Assembly (NCBI RefSeq): GCF_023343835.1
Contig: NC_064437.1
Span: 42,123,967-42,187,966, forward strand
Source: Lagopus muta
Taxonomy: Eukaryota > Chordata > Aves > Galliformes > Phasianidae
Direction: 5' to 3'
Length of the DNA stretch: 64,000 bases
The position numbers were made by a program, and so were the translations under genes. Below the pieces are notes generated by a model. The model was not told the origin of the DNA. It did no database searches and was given only the letters and a program-made list of their open reading frames with translations. Each line of letters opens with the position of its first letter. Within the stretch, counting starts at the first letter, position 1. Shown here one piece after another: positions 13,174 to 26,500 of this stretch.

Positions 13174-14457
13174 ACTTGTGAAGTGCTATAGCTTATATTT
13201 AAGTAGAAGAAAATGTTTTCAATTCGGAGGTGATTTTTGAATGGTTTCTTATGCAGGCACTTGCTCCGGGGGGTGGTGAGTACACATAGGTACGTTCAGG
13301 GAAATGTTGGGTGGTCTGTTTTTTCTGTTTTGGCAAGTCATTAAAAATAATTTTGTGATTAACTGAATTGATGTATGTCAGAATGCTGTGATCTCGGGGA
13401 TAGATTTGCTTAGAAAGTACTTTTTCAAGGCTTATAGTAATCTAGCCAAACACTGACATATTTCAATTTTTTTGCTGCTTCTGTGCCAGTAATATCTTAA
13501 CGACATCAGATATTCTCACATATCTTCATGAGAGCCAGTGATAACTTTTTCCTGCTGTCTGTGAGCCAAGAAGCTAATGAAGATTGCACAGTTCAGTAAA
13601 ATATTTTTCTAGGCTCTGCTGCAGTAAGGGAACAGAAATGCAATTTTCCCCGCACAGTAATGAAGAGCAATGAAATGTGGAATGACAAAAAGCAAGGACA
13701 CCAGCAGGTGTGCACTGTGAATGCCTGCACCCTGGCCCAAGGCATAGTTTTGGTGATGTGCTGTACTGATAACAACGTGTTATGCTTGCAGGTGATGGAA
13801 GACTCGAAGTGGAAGTATATCTTGCTGGTGGCAAACAGAGCCAGAGCAGCCCCTTGTATCCAAGAAGTGCTAGATGGCTGGTGGCAGCTGATGAAACAGC
13901 TGCACATGTCGGGCATGAGGCTGACTAATATGTTACATAGCCCAACCATGCATCACTTGTATTTTAGGTTTGCCCTGCAAAGATGAGTAAATCCACATGA
14001 CTGCACTACACTGTTGGACACCTTTTTGTGTGAGTGCCACATGAACTCTAAAGATTTGTTGTTTGTTCTGAAGTCCTCCTTGCTTGTAGGAGTTGTCCAA
14101 AAAAGTAATAAAAAAAAGGCATGGAAGAACTGCTACCTGGAAAGTATGTGAGCTGCTTGAATAAAATCTTGTCCTGTATGTGTGTATGGCATTAGTTACA
14201 AGCTACGTCTGCCATGCTGAGTTGTGTTCTTGAAGGTCAGAAGGAAAAAAATGTATAGATGCACTGCTTCAAAGAGTGTGAGGTGGTCGTTAATTAGCCC
14301 TCTGTCTCATCCTTGGAGTTGTTCTTGGTGCATTAATGTTAATAAGTTTACGGGGAGACTCAACTCCCCTGATTTTTGCTTCACGTATAATGGAAAAAAA
14401 GGTGCTTTCAGACTGTATGAGATTTCTACCAACTTGCTTAAATGTAAGTGGCATGGA

Positions 14458-14540
14458 TGTAGAATCATTAAGGTTGGAAAAGTCCACTTAGATCCTGTAG
14501 TCGATCCTGTAGCCATCACCACTGTGTCCACTAAAACATG
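14458..14540 (-). mobile_element. CR1 LINE 3'-end fragment
   Basis: The + strand reads GTAGAATCATTAAGGTTGGA followed by AAAGTCCACTTAGATCC and later CCACTGTGTCCACTAAAAC. This is the reverse complement of a CR1 3' end of the type with the 'AAAGACCACTAAGATC' signature. Similarity fades after about 80 bp. It is a short, decayed minus-strand copy. Confidence 0.65.
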
Positions 14541-17500
14541 TCTCTGCTTCAATAGCACTGTCTGTAATAGCTGATGATTTTGCTATTCATCTTGTTGATG
14601 GTTGTTAAAGCTGTTATCAGATGATGGCTGTGGAAATGATGGTGGCAGAGGCTTGAGACGCTCCCACTGCTGCAAAATGTTGTAGCTATGCCTGCAGTAC
14701 AAACTTTAAGTGCTGTCAGCAGCAGATTTAAAATCAGCCAGCTGACTTGGACTGCCTTCTCCCGTTTGGACAGCTTGTTCCACAGCTGTGGGGTAGCTTC
14801 TGCAATGGCCCCAGTGCTTGAACCCTGTGCCCTGTGAAGTGCCAGTAATGGCTTAACTGACATTACAGCAAATAGCTGCTGTAACGCTCAGCATGGCTCT
14901 GGCAGTCAGTTGTATTTAAGGCCAAGTCAAGAAAGGAGACCTTTAAAAGTCCATCTGGAATCTTACTTGGTTCTCAGTGGTGCCAGGTGAGCTGGCTGCC
15001 CATAGCCTGGGGCTGTGGACTCTGCTACTGTGACAAAAAGAAAAGAAAAAAAAAAAAAGGAAAAATATAGGGCTTCTAGCAAGAGACTTGGGATTCTTCT
15101 CTTGCAGCATGGTCAAAGTGTTCTCACGCTATATATATACATACATTTCATTATGTGAATGCTTTAGGGATTCTTGTCATGTACAGGATAGGGATGTGTT
15201 TGCTTAGTCTCCATCAGACCCATCTTGAGCCCAGGTACTTTAGCACATAAGGGAGGTACATGAATTGTGCTTTCTATGAGGAGCAAACGCTGATCTAGCT
15301 TATCTCTCCATTGTTATCTCAACCATCACTGTGAGCAAACTCTTTGCTTTTTCTTCTTGTTTTCAAGGACGGAATGAAAAGACACTGATTAGGGACGCTT
15401 GTCTGCCGTAACAGGTGTGCCCAGTTCTTTTTGTGCCCACTATTAGGGGAAGAACTTTGGTTACACAGTTACATAATCTTTGTGTTGTGTTAGAAAAGGA
15501 TAGCAATTGTATTTAGTGAGGTCAAGCCAGGTAACTAGATGAAATTTGAAACAGAGCAAAGTAGACATGAATTCTGGGGAAGCTGGGTAGAGCAAGTAGG
15601 ATCCGATAGAAGGAAGAGGGTCATAACTCCAAAGTTGTTGGCGTTTATCAGGTGCTTTCCAGTCAGGGGTGAGACTGTGAAATGCCAGCTGTCAGGCTGT
15701 AAATCCATTGCTATGAAACCTTGACTTGGTAACTGCTTTTCATTCCTGCACTGAGGAAGAGGGACTCCTTCATGGCCTGGGGGCAAGGCAGGGAGATAGC
15801 TGCTGATGCAGCTGTGTAGCAAGGCCTTGGCCACTGCACAGCTGAGGCTGCTGCTGAAGGCACAAAAGAATGGTGACATGGAGGTCAAGTAGAGATGGGA
15901 TGCAGATTTTTGAGGTGGAGTGAATAGGTGTTTTGCACATACCTGCTTATAACTTCTTGTTGCTGGTGGAAGGAATTTGGGCATGATGACTTGTTAAATG
16001 ATTTCTTGCTATTTAGTTACTACTCTGTTTAACGGTATCCTTAAGATCGTTGAAGGTGGAATGGGAAGAGAAAAATTCCCTTTATAGAACTCAGAACTTG
16101 TTAGGCGGTGCCCTAACTTGGTGTTTGCTTGATTTAGCCTTTTTAAGGTGGATGTGAGGCACAGGAGCCTTTTTCAAGTCAAAAGAGATGACTGAATGTG
16201 CTGGTGGAGTAAAGCACATAAAGCATAGTTTCTGAGGTGGGGCTGATGTACTTTAATACTGCTTTCTAGGAGGTGTCACAGGCAAGTCCTAAGCTTCAGT
16301 GTTGTATGAAGTAAAAAGGAGGAGATCTGTGCACAGCTGAAGAAGAAATACAGTAAGTCTTCTATTGGCTGTTTCAACTGCTATGATCAGTAATGCTGAA
16401 ATTACCAGCAGAGCGCCCAGCTGTTGTGTTATCATTTGTGGCTCACCTTGGAAGGAGGCTTCCAAGCAGGGTGAGCTAAAGTCACGCTGCTTGACCTGCC
16501 TCTGTTATTGACAAGGTGTGGGGCACCCCATGAAGTGTGTTACCAGCTGTGCTACATGCTGGTGTTATCCGAAGATGGGTGTTGTTTGACTCTGGAATTC
16601 CCCCTCCCCCTGCTATTACAGCACATTGCTCTGTCAGATGGTAAAGATGCCACACGTCAGCTAATGATTTGTTTAATGGTGCAGTTAAGCACCAGTGAAA
16701 TCAATTTAGTGACAGAGTTAAAATTATCTCCTAGTTACATGGGGAAATGAAGTCTCATCTCGGTGGGGAGAAGAGGGGAATAGGGTAAGATTGCATTCAA
16801 ATACGATTCTAGAAAGTGTGTGGGGCACGCAGAGAGGTCTGTCACCCCACTAAGGGGTAAGCCTGACACTTGGGTTAGTTATCTCTAGCTGCATTGACAC
16901 GAGCATTTAAAGTCTCTAGCTGGGTTGAAAATGGGTGGGAGAGCTTACTGCAATTGGTTTCAGGCTATGCAGGCTTTATTTCCATTGTTTAACTTCCTAA
17001 CTTAGTCTAGACAAGCTCCATGGGTGCTTGTTTTCCTTGCCTGGAAATATGCTCACATCCCATAGCTGTTGAATCTTGTGTGCAGGCTTTCTAACTGAGG
17101 GGATGAGCTGCAATTTTGCATCACCTCCCTGCAGATCTCCCAGCACCCCATAGAGTGCAAAGCAGCTTTCTGCAGGGCAGACTGGGCAGCACAGAGCTGG
17201 TAAAATGCCTGTCCACGGTGACTCCTGCAGCTGAGACCGCCCAGTGGTATGTAGTGAGAGAACTGGCACCGTTCATCTGTGGCAGGGGTGGCTGGAGGAA
17301 TTCACCACGGAGTGAGGTTTGGTTGGTCCTGCATGCTTATCGCTTTGAGACAGCAGGAATGGAAGTTTAGGTCTTTGCTGTGATTTCTGGGGAGATGTGG
17401 AGGGTTATAACATCGCAGGAGCTGCCTGCATCCAGAGAAAATAAATACAGGTGCAGTGCTTTGGTAATAGGAATAATTTATGTTGGATGTTTTCCTTGAG

Positions 17501-20500
17501 ATCTTGCTGTTTTAATGAAAGCAAATACTCATTCTTCCATTATTCCTTCTTCAAGACTTTGTCTGGAAGGCCGAGGATCCCAAAATAAGTTTCAAATTGG
17601 GTGGGTTTGAGAATAAGAAATGTGTGGGGAAAAGCTCCCTCTCATCCAAGCCCCCTCAGCCTCAGATATTTTCATGCAGCCTGCCCACAGGTTTTCTCAC
17701 CTGCCCCCCCACCCCTCCAAAAAAAAAAAAAGGGTTTGAGTTCAGTGATCTCAAGTAACCCATGTGTGTGTCATTGCGTGAAGGTGTAGGCAAGCCTTGA
17801 TCGTCCACGGTTACCTTGTCACACTCATTGAGTTGAATGCCTTAAATTTAAGTGCATCTTCTGGGCTGTGTTATTATGTCAAACTTGCTTCTGTATTGTT
17901 AAATATACTGTATGCATCAACAATATACCCACCTACTGTTGAAAATTAGAATGGGTCTCATAAACAGTCCCAAACAAATGCTCTCAGGCTATGTTCTAGG
18001 CTATAAAATTGTTCCTGTATCTCCTTATGATTCAAAGGTTGATACATCATGCGTTGGAAAGCGTGTGGTGATAGCAGCCTGCTGGTGTAAGCAGAAGCTT
18101 GTGGTGGTTTAAACTGGTGATGGTCTCAATCTGAATGGTGTGGCCAACCATTGCTGTCCTGGCCTTCCTTTAGCAGCTCCAGCTGCAAAAATATGACTTA
18201 GATGCTGCATGCTAGAACCTGTCAACACCACAAAAACTGGCTGAACCGATAAACTAGAATTGATTCTGTTGCTTTTGTCTTTAGGAACGTTGGAATGAAT
18301 CTTCATCACTTTCTAATATGGGAAGAAAATGCCTTTGAAGGGAGCGTTGTGGTGGTGAGCTTGTCTCCTACCAATCTGTGTATGCTTCCGCAGGCTATAG
18401 TAAAGCTTTTGCAATTGCAACTTGATCTTCATTCTGTCCCACACAGTTTTCCAATTTGATAATCATGTCCTTGAATTACAGGAGTGCAATGTGGAAGTGA
18501 CACTTTTGCCCTTTTAAGTTGGGTAACTTCAAAGCATTTCTAAAGCGAGTTGCGCCCACTGTGGGAGGAGAGAGCAAGGTAGAAAGGCTTGCTTGCTCTG
18601 TGCTCACAATTGGAACAGCACAAGGCTATTCCAAATGTCAGCACAGTAGTCGTGCTCCTATGTAGGCAAACAGTTTCTTCTCTAGTCATCCATGCAGAAT
18701 GCACTTTGAGTGGATTTGCTGTATTTTAATGTTCTGGAAAATTACCCCATGTGATTGCTACGGTGTTCTGCTGCACCACGTATGCATTGCAGCAAGGCTG
18801 CAACCTGTCTGCCTTTTGCTTTGCTGCTCGCTTACCATGGTGCTGCTTTTCAGGCTGTGCCTGGTGAACACATTTGCTTTCCCATCGTTACTATTGTCCC
18901 TCAAAAATTAATGATCTTTGTTAGATAATCTGTACTCGTTCTAAGTGTTACTGCTTCCTGTGTCTAAAATAGTGGTGCCTTACTGACTTTTTTTGTATCT
19001 AGAGCTATTATAGCATTACCTAGTTTCATGTGGACAGCCATTTATGCTGCTTACAGCCAGCTATTTTAGTACTTCTCTATTAATGCTTTTTCAATGGCTA
19101 ATGCATTTGCACTGCTGTGCTGGAAGCTGAGACTTTGTGAGCTATCTGAATCAGAGTGCTATCAAGGGACTTGGGCTTGGCAAACAAACTGCCAGTAAAG
19201 TCTGCTTGACTGGGAGTGTCAGGACCTGGTGGTGGCTGCACTCCTAACTAGGAATGCCTTACTGCCTTTTATTTTAAGTAATAAGCTTTGTCTTTGTTTA
19301 AAAACAACAACAAAAAAAAAAGGAAACAGAAAACAAGCAATGTGAAAAGAGGAATCTGCTTTCTGTCTCTCGAGAGTTTTTTGGGACATGCAAGCTTTTA
19401 GCAGAGGCAGTTGGAAATGATCATAATTAGCAGTTGTGATGGCCAATTGTGATTTACTTGCAAGTTATTTTGACCCAATTCACCCATCAGCTAAATGAAA
19501 TGAGCAGGCAGGGATAAAGGAAACTACCTGTAATAGAACCCTAAACCTGAATCATTTTCCCTTTTCTTTCTGGATTTTCTAAGCTTGTTATTATCTATTT
19601 GGAGGATGGCTGCAAGCTATGTCTTGGAGTGAGAACAGGATTGCAGAACTGTGAATGAGGAGATGTCACAAGAAGGGTGCTGCTTGGAAGGCAAGGCGGT
19701 CCTACCGGCTGTGGAAGCTTGTTAGCTCTCTCCATCATCTGCTTGCTTCGTACAAATGAAAGATAATTACAGGAAGATTCATGTGGCAACTCTGGCCTGC
19801 TTTCAGATAACAGCATCTTAAAGTGGGAAGCAGCCTTAGACTATGGGGCTCTGGTGCTTTTTTCAGTAGGAAATGACCTAAGCTGACTGTTCTGTTCTCG
19901 TGGATGCCTTGGTCACCTTTTGGTGTGTTAGCTCTGCTGCTGCATGAAGGGCCTTTAACCTGGGTGATGTGACTAAGTAGAAGTGCTGCTTGCCCATCAG
20001 AGCTGTGGCTCTCTGCAGTAACTTGCAAGGCTTTTGTGGTTGGAGGGTTTTCAGCTCATGGCCTGTCACCTCAGCAAGTGGTAAGATCAATTTCAAGCAT
20101 CCTGTCATAAAGTGTGTGCAGCAGGCCTTTAGCCAGTGCATGCAATTTGCAGCCTCCTAAACTATTCTTGTAGAGGGTAAGAAATTGTGGTTGAAGGAAC
20201 GCTAATAATTAGCACTGGGTCAGAGGAAAAGTGCTGCTTCTCAGCTCTACTAGCTTCAGTGCAAAAGCTGTAAAGTTCTTGGGAGTACAGCATTCTGTGC
20301 TGACTGGTCAGTCTTGGTGCCTGTCCCTCCCTGGCTTTTCCAGGCTTGTTTTTGTTTTTTTGCTCTGTTTCACGTGTGTATTTAATTTTCCTGAGGAGGA
20401 TGATTCAATTTTCATTAACTAGCTGAACCTGTCAAAGAAAATACAAACTCTAAAGGTGTCGCTGACAGTTTGTGTAATTCAGAGTCAAGTGGTAAATTGC

Positions 20501-23494
20501 CTCCTTCTAAACCACTGAATACCTATCAAAATATATTAAAGCACTTGAAGCAGTTTGGATAAGCTTTAAGGTGGTGACCTAGCCAAACATTTCCATTGCT
20601 TTTTCTTCCACTCCCACTTGTCCCCAAGATAATCTCTTTCCCCAGGGCTGTTAATTCTTCAGTGGTCTCCATTGTTCTAGCTCTTTGTTTCCAAGGCATC
20701 TGAAACTCTTAATATGAATTAAGCCTCAGCATTCATAGTGGGAAGAAGTGTGAACTGCAAATTCTTCATAGCGTGTATGCTGGATACGTGGCTTTCAGGG
20801 TGTAGTTTGGCAAGGAGCTGGCTGTTTGGGACTGACTGCTATGAACTGATTTACGTTGTGTGAAGTTTCTTTGTCTTTGAACAAAACTGCAGTGGTTTCT
20901 TTTTTAGAGACTTGAACGCTATCAATGTTAGATTCTGAATGTTTAAAAAACAGGCATGCTTGAGCTGAAACAATCGGAGAAAAATCCACTAAAATCTTAC
21001 TAAGCTCCTTGTAGCCTGAATGACGTGCAATGAGTAGAAACCAGTATTTTTAAACTGAAAGACAAAACCATGTATTTGGGAGCCCCTTTCATAATGCTCT
21101 CCTGTAATCCTGGTTTATTGCGGATGGTTTGACCACTGAAAATCCATGGGAAGAGTTTTTGGTGTATTTTTCTTTGGGATTCTTGTAACTAGTGATTTAA
21201 CGCAGACATGCAGACTTGATCATTGTGTAATCAAGGTGTGTTCATGCGTAGCGTGTGTCTATAAACTTCAGCTCATTTCCCCGAGACAGTGGGGGAGGTT
21301 CAGGAAGTGCCAGAATTAATTAGCGCTGATGAGGACCTGGCTGTTGTTTTTGTACTTGTTTTCCTGAAACTAGTTTAGCTGTTGGGGCCTCCTTTGCTCT
21401 TTAAGGCTATTAAGTATAATTATGTTGTTCAGTTTTGTAGTACAGTAATTCCATGCAGGAGATGTTGAAATGAATAGCTTTAAGCTAGCTATTGGGAGAT
21501 GCTGTTAGAATAATTAATTTCCTCAAAAATCAATTAAATCCTTTTGATCTCCAAGTCTACTCCTTATCTTCCTGGAAGTGGCTGATGGTGAAGTGGCTGC
21601 TGCAGGCACTGCAGTCCCTCAGGCCCATTCTCTGCCCAGGTCAGGTTTTGGGGGGCAGTGTTACGGTTATTGGAAGCTCACCTTCTCCAGAGGAGCAGGT
21701 CCAAAGCAGCTTCTCCCTGCACTCACTGGTCAGGCTCATTGCTGTTGAGAAAGCTGTAGAAATGGAGCTAATGAGCCTTCTTGAAGCCATACCTAAAATG
21801 AGGTTAGATAGGGTTATGTATGGCTGTTCCTTGTGTGGTATGGATGGGGTAAATCCCACCTTTATTTCTCTTCCTCTTGAAGAGGGGATGGCTGAGATGA
21901 ACTTCTAGAATTCCTAGTGAGAAGCCTCCGGAGCTGAATCTAACATACTGGTTCATGTCAGATTCAAAATGAGCATGTGCTTTTACTGCCCTTGATTCAT
22001 ACACTGAAAATGTGCTCCTGCAAGATTTTCACTTGCTTAATTTGTGCTTAGCTGCCTTTTCTAGGCAGGCACAGTGTCTAGTGGGAAGATGTCAAGCATC
22101 CACTCTTCATCAAATGAAAGGATTTTCCAGGGCCTTGTGATGAGATTAGCAAAAGGGCTGATTTTTACTGATGGCACCTGGTAGCACCTGGAAGTGATGT
22201 GAATCTGAATGTAGGAAGCAAAGAAGCATTTCAAGCTGGGTGCCCTAAGGTTTGGTATGTTTCACAGAATAAACCTGGCCAATACTAATTGGCATCGGGT
22301 ATTTGTAACCACTTGCTGAAGCCATGGATTTTGTCTTAGGACCTGCACCTCTGAACGTGAGAATATCTGAAATATATTGCCCAGAAGTGCCAGATAAGTT
22401 TTGGCTTCCCCTACCTGAGTGCCTCATGAGGGATCCTGTCCTAAAGCCAACTGGGTGTCTGAGCTCCTCTGGGAGGCAGGAGGTTTGTCTTTCGCACTCG
22501 GACTGACCTGATGTCACTTGGGTGCAAAGGAGCTGCCTCATGCTGCCTGAGGCTCTCCTCAGCCACAGCTACTTGAATTTCTCTGCCAGTTTGTTTTGTG
22601 AACTGAAGCCATGAAAGGTTAGCGGAGTTCCTTCTTTCCTGCAGGAAAATGAGCAGGGAATGGGTGCTGTGAGACTCCTCCAGCACTGCGATGCGGAGGA
22701 CTGCTGAGGCCTGCAGAATGCTGTACCTTTGTTTCAGAGTTTGTGCCTTCTCTGAAGCTGTACTGATGCTGGTGCTGGCCTGGAAGTCTGCAGGAGCCTG
22801 CTGTTTCTTCTTAAGAGCTGAAAGCAGGGGTCCCTCATCCTTGAGTTGATTTCCCTGGAAAACCAGTGTGAGTTTGCTCCTCCTAAGTGTGCACTGAGAC
22901 AGAGAGAATTCCCTTGCACTTGTGGGAATTCTACTTCATAACTCAGTTTATTGTTTCACTCCTGATCCTGTAAATGCCAGGATATGCCAGTAGGCGTTTC
23001 CTCACCAGGAAGCTCATCCTGGCTTTATGCAGAGTGACAGCAAGGTGGGAGAAGAGGGGAAGGAGCTTATCTGCAAGCTGGCTCATATGCAGGGAATTGT
23101 CACATGTGGTTAGGTAAGAACTAGAGACAAAAACAAACAACGGTGAACTACTGTGCAAAAATCAATCTGATCCCATCTGTCTGCTTATACCGTTCTCAGA
23201 AGGCAGTGGCTGAAGAAGGCAGTCATGCAGCAGAAGAAAACCAAAATTAGTGGCATCAAAGCTAAACAAATTGATAAACTGTTTCTTAAACTAACTGTGG
23301 AAGTCCCTTTAATTTGAGAAGAGTTAACAGAACATTTGAGTAATGAGTTGAGAAAAATTCCACTTTGCCTTGCCTTTGTGTTTGGGTTGCAAAGGTGACA
23401 AAGGCTTTAAATATGGGATGGTGTTTTGTTAGCTTTCACTTGCATTTTGAAAGCCCGAAAAACAGAATTAAATTCTCAGGTTTGTTTTGTTCTC

Positions 23495-23524
23495 TTTTTT
23501 TTTTTTTTTCTTTTTTTTTTTTTT
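23495..23524. repeat. Poly-T tract with one interruption
   Basis: T15, one C, then T14 lie in MCU intron 1. A CCTAG follows immediately, giving a perfect-looking polypyrimidine tract plus splice acceptor (AG at 23528-23529). The sequence after it has no conserved exon that I can recognise. Confidence 0.85.
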
Positions 23525-26500
23525 CCTAGTTACCATGAGTACTGTACTGACAAATAGAGTTCAAACCAGCCTTCTCCAGAAAAGCAAAAATCTTTTAAAC
23601 GTGAATCTGTGAGCTGGCATCACAAACTGCATGGGAAATATTCCAGCCCCAGTTTCTGACTGCTTGAGGTAGAAATGTCTGTGGGAGGCTGAGAAGGAAG
23701 GAGTGTGGTGGTCTGGAGTACTGTGGTTATCTGTCTCAGGTCAAGTAGGAATAGCGTAACACTCTGTAAGCTGTTGGCAGTTGCAATAAAATTATCCTGA
23801 GGATTTTTGTTGTTTGGGGTATGGGGGAGGAAAGTGGGACATTGAAAGCATCAGGAAAGCACCTGTTCAAAAGCTACAGGGGCCGCTTGAACAAAGTGCT
23901 TAACGTGTCCATTAAACTTCACCTTGCCTCACTTCACCTCCTGCTCCTGCCCTCGGAGGCTCTATCAAAGTTACTGCTAGCAGTGATGCTTCCATTACAA
24001 AACTCATCATTGCAGCATCTCCACGGCAGCAGAAATGCTGTGAGAGAGGTGCAACAAAGAACAGGGAGGAGCTGCTTCATCCTCTTTAAATCTGCTCCTC
24101 TCTCCTACCCCCACCTCTTCCTGTGGGGATAGGAATACCTGTGCCTTTGGAGGCAGATGGGCAGAGGAAGCAGGATCAGAAGGGAGTATTTATAGCTCAC
24201 CTCCTGTTTGTGTTCCTCTACTAGCAGATGTGATGTAGCTCTGTCCTAACCCTGGGAGAAAATTCAGACAGGAACGAGCAGAGTGGTTAACCGAGGACCA
24301 TTTGCTCATGTGTAGGTCGTACCAAGAGCTTCAAAATGCCAAGATTAACACTTCCCACATCTCACTGGCATTGCCTCGTCTCTGTCCATCTTCTCGGCCC
24401 AGTTTAAAAATAAATACAGAAAACAGTGGTGTTGCTCAGGCTGGTTCTCGTTTGCTTGACCTTCATCCACAGAAGCGTTGCCCTGTGGAGGCAGTGGGTG
24501 CAAAGTGTTCTTTCTGAGGCAAAATCTGACTTTGAGAGTGGGATATGAGAAAGGACGTGCTTGGTGAAGAGAAAGAAATGATTTCAAACCAGTGGGATTT
24601 GGTCAGCTTCCTAGAGATGAGCTGGATGGTGAAAATGGCAGTGAGGACTTTCTTTCCTTGCCACGTTCCAATCTGTGCTCAAATGGTTGGCGTTTTTGCT
24701 GCAGGGCATCAAAAATTTGTAGGCTGAGCACTTCTCCTGCCACAGTAAGGGCTGTATCAGGGTGGCAGAGCATACTTTATGGTTTGCCACGCTCCCAAAC
24801 AGAAGCACACTGTGTTCCTTAGAGGAAATGTTTCACGTAATATTTCCTGTGTGGACATCCCCGGAGGCTGTAGCAGCACTAAGTTGGAGGAAGCCTTCTG
24901 TACAAGGTTACTCTTATTTGTTGAACAAGTGCAATTGTAAAATGCCATTTCTAAATCTGAGAGAAGTCCTGGAAGCAGGCCATAGAGCCCAGATGATGTC
25001 TGGGAAGAGTGGAGGTGGAAAAGAAGGCGAGAAAAGCACTCTGATGCCAACTGACCCATTTCTATCTTTTCAGAAGGCCCTGAGGAGTCCAGGAGGGTGC
25101 TGAGGAGAGAAATGCACAGGAGCAGGGCTGTGCTGGCTGAGGCAGCGGCATGGCATTATGCTGTGAGCCTGGCTGCTTGCTGGCCCTTGGGCAGGGGCTG
25201 CTGGAGTGGGGTTGTCTCATCCTGATGGCTTCACTTGTCATGTTTTGAGTCTGAGCTACAATTCCAGGGCCAGCGTTGGTATGGAGACTTGAAATGGCCT
25301 TGTCTGTGCTTGGAGCCTTGCAGTGGTTTGTACTTGAGGACTTCCCTTGCAGAACTTGTTTCAATAGCTGTGGTTCGGCAATGCTGCCCTCAGCCAGTTC
25401 TAGAACATCTGGGGAGTTTCTGGAGGGTTCCTGTAGTCCCTCCCCAGGGTGAAGATGAGCCCCTCAGTGAGGATGTTGGTACCACTGTGGAACTGAGAAA
25501 AGGACAAGAATGCTGAGAAAGAGGAATGAGAATAAAAGGGAAGTGCGAGGAGCAGCCCTGTGAGCCCTTTGGCAACCTGTGCCTTAGATTTCTGCTCAGA
25601 ACATCATTTTCATTCTGTCTACTCTGGCTTGCAAAAACACACTGGTGTAAGGAGAGAGCAAAGTGGGAGGGCAGGACCCGATGACTTAGAATAGAAGCAC
25701 CATTTGAAAGATACTGGAATGTCACAGGCTGAATATAGAAGGAAAAGATCAAGAAAGGGAGCCCTTCGGCTCTTCTGGGGTGCTTGGATGGGGCAGATGT
25801 GATAGCTCAGGGATGCTTGCAGCGATTTTTGTTGCTGATATGCTGGCGGGGAGGTTTACTGAGCAGTCACAGTTGTTCTTTTTTTTTTGGTGCTGTGACA
25901 GTGGGGAGAGAGAAATAGCAACTAGGAAGGTGAGCTGCTTCACCAGTGGCTTGAAGTAGCTTCTGCAGAGGAGGCCCCTTGTTAGTGGGTGATGCAGCTG
26001 GTGCTTGCAAATGTACCTTGTTAATTTCTCATCGTGTGAATTTGTTACACAGACAAGGCTCTATTTCATAGAAGCTCTGCACATGATGGTTAATGGCACT
26101 CCAGCTAATGATTTAGCAGCATGTTTTACTCATGTTTTAGATAGATGCACCTTTTAATATTTTGCTTTTGTTTTTTTTATAACTCTTCTCTGACTGCAGT
26201 CACCCTTGGAGGCTTAGTACTCTGTCCTTTCGTTTGCTAATTGTACAACATGCAGAAGGTGAGCTCTGCCAGACTGCTCCCTCTTTTCCTGCTGGAGCGT
26301 ACTTGCTGGCCCCTAAAAGGCTGATTTTTCCAGTTTCAGCTTTGTTTAACTTTGTTGCTGGTGTGGATTTGAACTAACTAGTCAGACCTCTAGAGATGCT
26401 GGTGTTTTGCTTTCAGATTGTCTGATGTAGGCCCTGATAAGGCAGGAGAGAAAGTGCTATTGTAGACAAAGGGCTGTTAGTGGGTTTTTATTTTGGTGGT

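Noticed and set aside
21492..21908. A 138-codon + strand frame in MCU intron 1.
   Set aside because: It has a GC-poor, low-complexity start, no domain and no flanking splice logic. It is best explained as chance.
23495..23560. Strong polypyrimidine tract plus CCTAG, considered as a cryptic MCU exon acceptor.
   Set aside because: The sequence after it has no conserved MCU peptide, and exon 2 is reached later with a continuous human-like sequence. It is a poly-T repeat.
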